This document shows positions 57,001 through 64,000 of a stretch of 64,000 nucleotides of DNA, piece after piece. The stretch comes from Smallanthus sonchifolius (lineage: Eukaryota > Streptophyta > Magnoliopsida > Asterales > Asteraceae). The position numbers and the translations under genes were made by a program. Where the stretch lies: contig CM042030.1 in the NCBI GenBank assembly GCA_023525975.1, positions 31,242,350 through 31,306,349 on the forward strand. Reading direction: 5' to 3'. Below the pieces are notes generated by a model that was given only the letters and a program-made list of their open reading frames with translations, was not told the origin of the DNA and ran no database searches. The first letter of the stretch is position 1. Each line of letters begins with the position of its first letter.

Positions 57001-57427
57001 GTGTCTGTCTCCCCACTAATAACTGAATTTTTTTTGAATGTGTAGGCTATCCATGCTTAATTTTTATAAAATATTAGATATGTCGGGTTTAAAACTTATT
57101 ATTTTTCTTTGCCAAATCAAAATTTTCACTTATAGAATATTATTTTAAGCTAAACCAAGCTTTTTGACCTAAATCTGGACTTTTGATTTTTACCAGGTTA
57201 TCACCAACGTTCGTTTTGGACAGTTTACCGAAACACGACACTTAAATTCCTAAAATTACCAAATGCAAGACCATGCATTTAGAAACACTTTGCTAGGCTT
57301 AAAATGACTTAAATAAATAAAAGTCAAGTTTATTCACGCATATATAATTGATGTTTCACAAACGGTTACAGTACGGATAACACACTAACAGTACGGATGA
57401 TAACCTGGAAATCTACCGGATGTCACA
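54022..57427 (-). repeat. gypsy 3' LTR, 3406 bp
   Basis: Plus-strand ends TGTCACACCCCAACTC and CCGGATGTCACA. It is followed at 57428 by a minus-strand polypurine tract and gypsy coding sequence, so it is the 3' LTR of a minus-strand element. Minus-strand donor-like TTAAG|GTGAGTTTTCAC (54818) and acceptor-like GCATGTTTTTCAG|GTAAG (54298-54300). The middle is very AT-rich with no ORF. It is the longest LTR in the window. Confidence 0.85.
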
Positions 57428-57637
57428 GTCTCCCCTAGTTTAGGAAATTTCGTCCCGAAATTTAAACTGCTACGATCGTTTTGCTCTAACTAGAAACAAA
57501 TTGCGATACTTCTTTCACATCTGTTCTTCGCGTTGCCAAGTGAACTCCGGACCACGCTTGGAGTTCCGCTTAACCTTCACTAACTTGATCTGACTCCGCC
57601 GAAGCTTATGAAATTCCCAATCTATAATCTCAACGGG
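57428..57637 (-). pseudogene. gypsy chromodomain end
   Basis: Minus strand: purine tract AACTAGGGGAGAC, a stop-containing tail, and the chromodomain segment VKRNSKRGPEFTWQREEQM (about 57530-57590) preceded by EIIDWEFHKLRRS. It is cut at 57638 by another LTR. Confidence 0.82.
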
Positions 57638-57799
57638 TGTCACACCCCCAACCGATGGCGAAATACGTCGGGGAGGGACATGTAGACTGTTCAAAAGCTT
57701 ATGATCAAACTAAATTGCATAAATTTATTGAATTGGATTAAAATTACAAATACACATTTTTCAAATAGACAAAGGCTAACAATAAATCCAATTTCTTTG
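57638..57799 (-). repeat. gypsy LTR 3' end fragment
   Basis: TGTCACACCCCCAACCGATGG on the plus strand, the inverse of the common LTR end, with CGGGGAGGGACATGTAGAC as at 13590-13610. Interrupted after 162 bp by the LTR at 57800. Confidence 0.8.
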
Positions 57800-58417
57800 T
57801 GTCACACCCCCAAAATCCACTAACGGAGTTTTACCGTTAGGCGTGTGATAAAACAGGATCTCAGTCCATTAGTTACTTCAAACGACACTATATGAGTTTA
57901 ATCAAAATCCATTAATGTTCAGAGTTAAATGCGGAAGTGTAAACATTAAAATTAAACCCAAAGTGATTACACGCAACAAAGCGTCAATTAATGTAAATGA
58001 TAGATAATAAACATTATCCTTTATTGATAAAACCAATGCGACTCCATGATACATCCTAGTCTTGATGTGTACCATAGTGACCTGAGAAAACATGCTTAAA
58101 GTGTCAACACAAGGTTGGTGAGTTCATAGGTTTGTAAGTAAATAAACTGTTTGTGTATTTGCAGCATCCACATACATAAGTCACACCATTTCTAACATCA
58201 ACAATGGCAAATGTTTAGGATAATTTACACCCGTTCGACCTCCAATCGAGCTAGCGCGACTAGCCTAGGTGGGGTTTGTCAAACCCAGTAGTACTACTCA
58301 AATTTCCTCGCTATATACCTTATATTAACGGTTCGAGTGTGTAAGGACTTAGCATGTTATGTTTGCACTTAAGTAAACAAGTGGTAGTGAAATATTATGT
58401 GATACATGTTTGTTTGT

Positions 58418-58560
58418 GTGCATGTTTCTCCCCAACAGGAAAACAAGTAAAAGGATGTTTGTTGGTGTGCGTGTTTCTCTCTAACTGGAAAACAAGTAAA
58501 ATGATGTTTGTTTGTATGCATGTTTCTCCCCCCAATAGGAAAACAAGTAAAAGGGGCCGT
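58418..58560 (-). repeat. CATGTTTCTCCCC/GGAAAACAAGTAAAA repeats in LTR intron
   Basis: Three units of 55-65 bp, the inverse of the repeats at 35071-35262, next to the donor-like site of this LTR. Confidence 0.82.
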
Positions 58561-59061
58561 GAAACTCACATGAGTTGTGTAAGCATAGAAGTTAGCACCA
58601 CACAAGGATGCAACAAAAACCACAATTAGATTGCACGTGGACAATCTATGAATACCCTAGAATGATTTACAATAGTTAGCGACACATGGGATGTTGTGAC
58701 GACGACACAGAAAGATTGAATGTCCTAAAACCTACTTAGGATAAACGAGTAGACAAACATGTCATCGTAAATCAAAGAATTCTTCGTTTATTATTTAATA
58801 TGAATGTGTTATGTACAACACGTCACCAAATACGAGTTAACCATATAAAGTATTGTTTCGGTTGTTTGTTTGAGTTAAATAATAACTTCAAGTAATAATA
58901 TAAATAATTATATTATTTTAAAACATGGGGATAATAATTAAAACGGGTTATAAATTCATTCCTGATCCTATGGATGTTTTCCGAGTTCAAAACGTACTAA
59001 TATATTATTATAATAATAATGGAAAAGGATTTATATTAAAATAATGCTTAAAATATGTTCT

Positions 59062-59150
59062 AAAAAGAAAACAGGGTGGAGGGACTCGAACCCGGGTCTC
59101 CTCCCCCACAGCCCAACGAACTAACCATCAGGCCCGCTAGGGTTATCGCG
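59062..59150 (-). ncRNA. tRNA-like Pol III module in LTR
   Basis: Minus strand: GGGCCTGATGGTTAGTTC as A-box region (59119-59136), perfect B-box GGTTCGAGTCC (59082-59092) and T5 terminator-like run (59062-59066). Same sense as the LTR and the same place within it as at 34393. A full cloverleaf is not apparent. Confidence 0.62.
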
Positions 59151-60179
59151 ATATATCCGGATTCAAAATGGTTTTAACACGCAAACTCACTGTGCTCATC
59201 CCCTTTACGTGACCCGAACACAAACTCAATCTCTAATCCAACGACTCTGATAATGATTGACTAAGGATTCATAGGGGTTTTGTTATTTAGGGTATTGCGA
59301 ATCTGTGAATGAATTTAATTGCAAAACCATTGAGTTTAAAGCTTTTAATTTTAGTTTCGAAACCGAAACCCTAGTTTTAAGAACGCGGATTCAAACTGAT
59401 CGAATTCGATAAGATTATGGATTGAAAACATGGGGCTTTCACTAAACAGAGGATTGCGATTCTAACCATACCAATTAATTGGATTAAGATCGTGTTTAGG
59501 TTAGGGTTCGATTAAACCCGAATGGGTATGAACCCTAGATATTAGTTCGTGTTAAATTTGGTAATGTAAGCCCTAATTAGCATAGGGCTTTCAATCTATG
59601 GATGAAAACGAAGCTAAGGGTGTGATTAGTTACCAGAATTGATGTCGGATTGGTGGTGCTCGACTAAATAACAGTCGCGGCTTGCATGGTTTGATCTCCG
59701 GCTACTACGGCTTCAACTCCGACCAAATTTGTGTGTGCAAAAGCTTCTGAGATGCGCGATAGAGGTGCGCAGGCGTCCAATTTGTGAGAATAATGATCGA
59801 GATGAACGAATTTGATGGTTTTCGACTTGAGTTCGACAGTTACGGATTGGGTACTCATAATGGGATTAAATTCGTATCAATGACAATGTTTAATGACTCA
59901 GTGATGATCGTTTATGGTGTTTATGTGCATTCCAGTTACAAGTTTAGACAATAATTTAGTTATGGCTTGCGAATTTGAATCAAGAACACACTAGTTTCAC
60001 TTTTGAAAGTCAACAGGAACAAAATCACTCGATTTTGACTTTGTAAAGTCAACCGGATGAGTTTTGGTTAAATACACAACTAGTCCTTGTAGTTTTAGGT
60101 GTGTTTAAGTTTAGATATTGACAGCTTTGGTCTTTGAGGTTTCTAAATGAGTTAGCTAGGTTAATTTGAAATTGTCGGG

Positions 60180-60317
60180 TGTCACATCATCCCCTAGTTA
60201 AAAGAATTTTTGTCTCGAAAATTAAAATAATAATAAAAAAATTCTGGATGTCACATCATCCCCTAGTTGAAAGAATTATCATCCCGAAAATTAAAATAAT
60301 ACCTTATGTGTTTGACG
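60180..60317 (-). repeat. 69-bp tandem duplication over the polypurine tract/LTR junction
   Basis: TGTCACATCATCCCCTAGTT begins at 60180 and again at 60249; both units continue through GAAAATTAAAATAAT. Thus the 3' LTR start and polypurine tract are present twice. Confidence 0.85.
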
Positions 60318-60493
60318 TGGATTGCTTGGACAGATGAGGATACTTGCGCATCATCTGATCTTCGCGCTCCCACGTGAATTCCGGTCCGCGTTTCGAGTTC
60401 CAACGAACTTTGATAATAGGGATTTTACCGTGTTTGAGCGTTTTGACTTCCCTATCCAAGATTTCAACCAGTTCTTCAATGAAGAGTAGTTGG
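60187..60493 (-). pseudogene. gypsy chromodomain end (second lineage)
   Basis: Minus strand: IPIIKVRWNSKRGPEFTWER and MMRKYPHL (about 60340-60430), preceded by FIEELVEILDREVK and followed by a stop and the polypurine tract. Upstream coding sequence is lost at about 60493. Confidence 0.85.
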
Positions 60494-61622
60494 TGAGTTA
60501 ATGAACCTTTACCACATGGTTCTTATTCGATCATCAGCAATCTCATGTCCCACCCATTAGTTTACACAAAACTAATAAGATTTTGTTATATATATAACTG
60601 GTCAACCGTTCCCGCCACTGGCCTACCTTTCACCAGTATAAAATGGACAAACCATCACATATTACTGGTTCTTCCACACCAGTAATTTGAGATAATCGTT
60701 CCACCCGTAGGTCCCATCCACGCTCGGAACATATAAAGTACTCAATACGCGTGATATATACTTGGAATAGGGAATTATTTATTAGACTATTTAAAATAAC
60801 AACTGTGTAATCAAATACACATTTCAATTCAGAGGAATTCACCTGGATAACACCTCGACATATATTTAATTTGTAATAATTACCTCGAACAATATCCTAA
60901 TAATATCGATATTTCTTAATTAAAATGTATAACAAACTTAATGGTATATAACCAATCTTACAAGGGTCGGGTAAAGTTTACCTTAGAACTATCTACGGCA
61001 ATTTGAAGGCGTAAGGCTAGAAACTGGACTTCCGAACGCGTACCGAAACCTTGGCAGGAATCCCTAGGCTAAGTGTTTGTTGGTGAGTGTGTTTTGTGTG
61101 TGGGAACATGTCTCCACTGCTCTGACCATCAAATTTTATTTATAGGCCAACATGTGACCCGTAGCGGACCGTCACACAAGGCTGTGGCGGTCCGCCACCC
61201 ATTAAGGCGGCTTAATTGGCGTAGTGCCCACGTAGCGGACCGTTAACCTGGGTGGTAGCGGTCCGCCATCCATCCGGTTTCAGCGAGTCATTAGACACGC
61301 GTCAGCTTCTCGTTGTCCGGGTTCATATTGCGGCTAGCGGACCGTTAGCCAAAGGCTTAGCGGTCCGCCATAAGGCTGAGTCATCAGACACGCGTATGAT
61401 GACGTGGCATTCCCTCATGATTGCCCTCCTCTCCACGTAGTAGACTGCCAGGACCTTGGTAGCGGTCCGCTACTGGCCTGTTTTCACATTTTTCCACTTT
61501 TAACCATTGATCTTTTTTTAATTGAATTTTTAGTCCTCCTACTTTGGGGACTTATCTCTTTTAGCCCCTGAACTTTTAAATGTTGGAACTTCTGGTCCTT
61601 GTGGAAATTTTGAGGTGTTACA
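60494..61622 (-). repeat. gypsy LTR (left boundary uncertain)
   Basis: Minus strand begins TGTAACACCTCAAAATTTCC (61622), with palindromes (61155-61475), a TATA box (CCTATAAATAAAA, about 61133-61146) and the conserved TAGATAGTTCTAAG|GTAAAC (60981). Same layout as 49346 and 53313. The 3' end cannot be fixed. ATAAG (61623-61627) may be its target site. Confidence 0.78.
61155..61475. repeat. CGGACCGT/CGGTCCGC palindrome cluster
   Basis: Six or more TAGCGGACCGTTA and TAGCGGTCCGCCA sites in 320 bp, arranged in opposing pairs so that longer hairpins are possible. On the minus strand they end just upstream of the TATA box. Confidence 0.88.
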
Positions 61623-61626
61623 ATAA

Positions 61627-62118
61627 GACTTCGTATCAACGTTTACTAAACGACGCTAACAATCCAAACCCCAATCCCATGTCGAATCCATCCTTCGGGT
61701 TTCAACAGTTTCCATAATCCGGTTTCTTACCCTACGCGAATCCAAACTTTGGATTTCAACAATTCCAACAATTTCAACAACAAGTTTATCCACCAAATCC
61801 TGGTTTCCAACAGTTATAATATCCCGATTTCCAAAAGTTTTAAACACCTACACTCACACCAACTCTAACTCCTAGTGACACCCAAATGCCGTTCATATCG
61901 TCACTATCACCTGTAGTGGGTGACTCAGCTTCCCCTTCGGCTAGAAAAAAAGAAAGGGAAATCAGTCGTGGAACCTACTAAGAAAAGGGTTCAAAGGAAG
62001 TGGGTAACAGACGAGGAGAAGCTTCTTACTCGGGCTTTTCTTCACATCTCTGTGGATTCACAAATTGGAAATAGCCAAAAAAGCAACGATTTATGGGCGC
62101 ATATCTACGCTTAATTCA
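61627..62118 (+). pseudogene. SANT/Myb-like, Harbinger-associated protein fragment
   Basis: A Gln/Phe-rich repeat region (FGFQQFQQFQQQVYPPNPGF type, about 61740-61810, with stops), then KRVQRKWVTDEEKLLTRAF and GNSQKSNDLWAHIYA (about 61985-62112). The W...DEEKLLTRA...W pattern resembles the Myb/SANT domain of plant proteins related to PIF/Harbinger ORF1, which in Asteraceae databases are often mislabelled glutathione S-transferase T3-like (recall, not searched). Stops and frameshifts; cut at 62167 by an LTR. Confidence 0.7.
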
Positions 62119-63399
62119 ATGACAATTCAGGTTATGACTGTTCGGCCGATAACTTGAGGTCACACTTGTAACATCCATGCTTTTTCGAGTATTATTTTAT
62201 TTTATTTTCCTTATTTTACAATAATGACAATTACATTTTCAATCTTGTACTCAACATTTCATATTATTTACTATTTTAAACATGTATCAATTTAATTAAA
62301 TACATATAGATGTATATAACAAATGCATATATATAAAATGCTTAAATCAAAATAAAACTTATAAAGTTTTTACATTTTTTTTATATAAATGTATTTACTT
62401 ATGGATAAATATGTAAATATATGTATATATATTAATACAAGTTATTATTCTATAAAAGAATATATAAGTTATTCTTTTATAAAATAATTATAATAAATAA
62501 TAAACTAGACTTTCATAAAAATGAAAATTTAAAACAAATAACATTATTCTTGAACCTTTTGATACAAATAAACCCCCCTAACTCTTCTGAACCCTCAAAT
62601 TTGAACCCTCACCCCTTGAATTAAACCTTCAAACCCTAGAGTTGACCTAAGCCCCAAATTTTGACCATAGTTGACTCCTAAAGTCAAACCAGTCAAAATT
62701 GTGCACTACAAGACCCAATTTGATCAAATCAGGCTTGACATGGACTCCTCATACAGGTGAAATCTATTACATACCATGCCCAGGCCAAAACAATCAGCCA
62801 AATTCGATCAATTGAGGGGGGCATTTTAGAATTCAAACGAATTTGACTTTGGATAGTCAAGACCGTATCAATCCACCATTTAATTCATGAAATCAATGCC
62901 TTTGGATCCCGAAAATCACGCACTGATTGATCTTGAATGTATTCAGACCTCAAACGCGACTCGATTCATCCAAAAATAAACCGTATACGTGTAATTTAAT
63001 CCCGACAGCTGTCATACGCCAACTTTTAATCGAATTATACAATTAGGGTGGAATTAAACAAATTAAACCCATCCCACACAGTCGCGCACCCTCATACAAA
63101 CTCTCTGAAACCTTAATAGCACCCCATTTCACCCCTGGACGTCGATCGAGTCTCAAGAACAGCAGGTCTTAATTCGTAGCTGCCTGCACTTGTTGCCCTA
63201 TCTAAACGAGTAAGTTTTATATCGTTAGGTTCGTAATTGAGTCCCGAACAATAGCCCCTTATCAATTCGAGCTATCATAATCTATCGAAATCAATTGGAA
63301 TTAGGGTTCTTGGTCATTTTTCTCGAAATCTGATTTGGGGAATTTGGGTTATTCAACTTAGCGTATTTAATTTTTCTTGTTCCTATTGTGACCAGCGAA

Positions 63400-63490
63400 C
63401 CACCCGGTCCGACTGGTTAAGTCCTTGCTCCATCGGACCCGGTGGCGTGGGTTCGAAACCCACGGCCCGCATGACCGACCTGTTCTTTTT
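63400..63490 (+). ncRNA. tRNA-like Pol III module 1 in LTR
   Basis: A-box-like GTCCGACTGGTTAAGTCC (63407-63424), perfect B-box GGTTCGAAACC (63450-63460) within the hairpin CGTGGGTT/AACCCACG, and T5 at 63486-63490. Same sense as the LTR. Confidence 0.62.
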
Positions 63491-63566
63491 GCGCTTTCAT
63501 TAAAAGCAAACCCGACCCCTTTTGAGCAACATGTTAAATCAATTTAAAACTGGATCCTCATCAGAG

Positions 63567-63651
63567 GGCCACACCCCGGCCCAGTGGTTTGTTCATCCGA
63601 CTTGTACAACACAGACCCGGGTTCGAGTCCCCCTAGGCCTGTTTAATTTTT
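63567..63651 (+). ncRNA. tRNA-like Pol III module 2 in LTR
   Basis: GGCCCAGTGGTTTGTTCATC (A-box region, about 63578-63597), perfect B-box GGTTCGAGTCC (63620-63630), T5 at 63647-63651. A second, diverged module 170 bp after the first. Confidence 0.58.
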
Positions 63652-64000
63652 AAAAACCGTTTTTAAGGCTCCAAAAATTATAAAAAAATTATTTTTATAA
63701 ACTTTACAAATATTAGAACAGAATGAAACCAGTTTTACAATTTTTGCTTAAAAATCTCTATTTTTATAAAATTATGTATTAAATACTCAATTTAAATTAT
63801 GTATTTATTTTGAGTAAATTATTTATAAAATTTGGTGACGATTTTATAAACACTTTATACAAAGTTTTATAAAATTAAAATTTTATTTTTAACACTTAAA
63901 AATAATTATAGTTTTATATACCTAAAGAATACATACCCATTCAAATTAAATACAATTAATTATCATATTCAATTTAGATGGCAAATAAATAAATAAAAAT

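Larger units (their letters stand above)
57800..60186 (-). repeat. gypsy 3' LTR with tRNA-like module
   Basis: Plus-strand ends TGTCACACCCCCAAAATCC and GTCGGGTGTCACA; a minus-strand polypurine tract and coding sequence follow at 60187. Minus-strand order: inverted W-box pair (60034-60052), tRNA-like module (59062-59150), TATA-like TTAATATAAATCC (about 59036), donor-like ACTCAT|GTGAGTTTC (58569), repeats, acceptor-like GTTTTCTCAG|GTC (58082-58084). It matches 33137-35966 in content and order. Confidence 0.88.
62167..64000 (+). repeat. gypsy LTR, 5' part (runs off the window)
   Basis: TGTAACATCCATGC start, with many TTGAC/GTCAA sites (62642-62696 and 62845-62862), two tRNA-like modules (63400-63651), a CGAG|TAAGTTT donor-like site near 63210 followed by ATAGCCCC, and AT-rich sequence to the edge. 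Layout fits the group of 33137-35966. The end lies outside. Confidence 0.72.

Noticed and set aside
58354..58629. 91-aa ORF with Cys-rich repeats
   Set aside because: Produced by three tandem repeats inside an LTR; the sister LTR (35071-35262) does not preserve the frame.
62167..64000. Host promoter or intergenic region at the right edge
   Set aside because: TGTAACATCC start, TTGAC pairs, tRNA-like modules and donor-like site match the gypsy LTR group.

Overview
The window is plant nuclear DNA made almost entirely of LTR retrotransposons inserted into one another. I see no intact host gene. The best taxonomic guess is a daisy-family (Asteraceae) plant: Ty1/copia elements carrying a long extra ORF after RNase H (ORF3), together with Tekay-like chromovirus Ty3/gypsy elements with 2.4-3.4 kb LTRs, are what I associate with Asteraceae genomes. 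That is recall and was not searched.

Layout. 1-2742: 3' end of copia family A, copy 1 (+), inserted in a gypsy LTR (2743-3745, -), itself in a copia-type LTR (3746-3952, -). 3957-4512: gypsy protease relic. 4513-10976: copia family B (+; LTR, PBS, gag, long gag extension, protease, integrase, RT), cut by a solo gypsy LTR (10977-13546, -) with a 5-bp target duplication; a second LTR fragment ends it (13564-13862, -). 13863-20595: copia A copy 2 (+; pol tail, spacer, the intact 1044-aa ORF3, 3' LTR). 20596-22015: gypsy LTR fragment (+). 22016-31514: nearly complete but mutated chromovirus (+) with PBS, gag, pol, chromodomain and a 2.57-kb 3' LTR. 32220-32714: gag relic (-). 32715-48297: copia A copy 3 (-), complete from LTR to LTR, with a 2.83-kb solo LTR inside its 3' LTR. 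48298-50385: gypsy integrase/chromodomain end and LTR (+). 50386-52827: 3' end of copia family C (+) with a diverged ORF3-like gene. 53313-61622: a stack of gypsy LTRs and chromodomain ends. 61627-62118: relic of a SANT/Myb-like, Harbinger-associated gene. 62167-64000: start of another gypsy LTR.

How it works together. gag makes particles; protease, RT/RNase H and integrase copy and insert the element; LTRs supply promoter and polyadenylation. Nearly all gag/pol genes here carry stops or frameshifts. ORF3 of copia A copy 2 is the only long open gene.

The main discoveries are regulatory. (1) At least nine LTR families carry their own inverted-repeat (palindrome) arrays, in most cases just upstream of the TATA box. 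(2) In copia A the same palindrome also occurs in the leader and upstream of ORF3, beside a conserved predicted intron that ends exactly at the ORF3 ATG. (3) One gypsy LTR group carries tRNA-like A-box/B-box modules followed by T5 runs, and inverted W-box pairs. (4) Gypsy LTRs of both orientations share a splice donor/acceptor pair, which suggests an intron inside the LTR.
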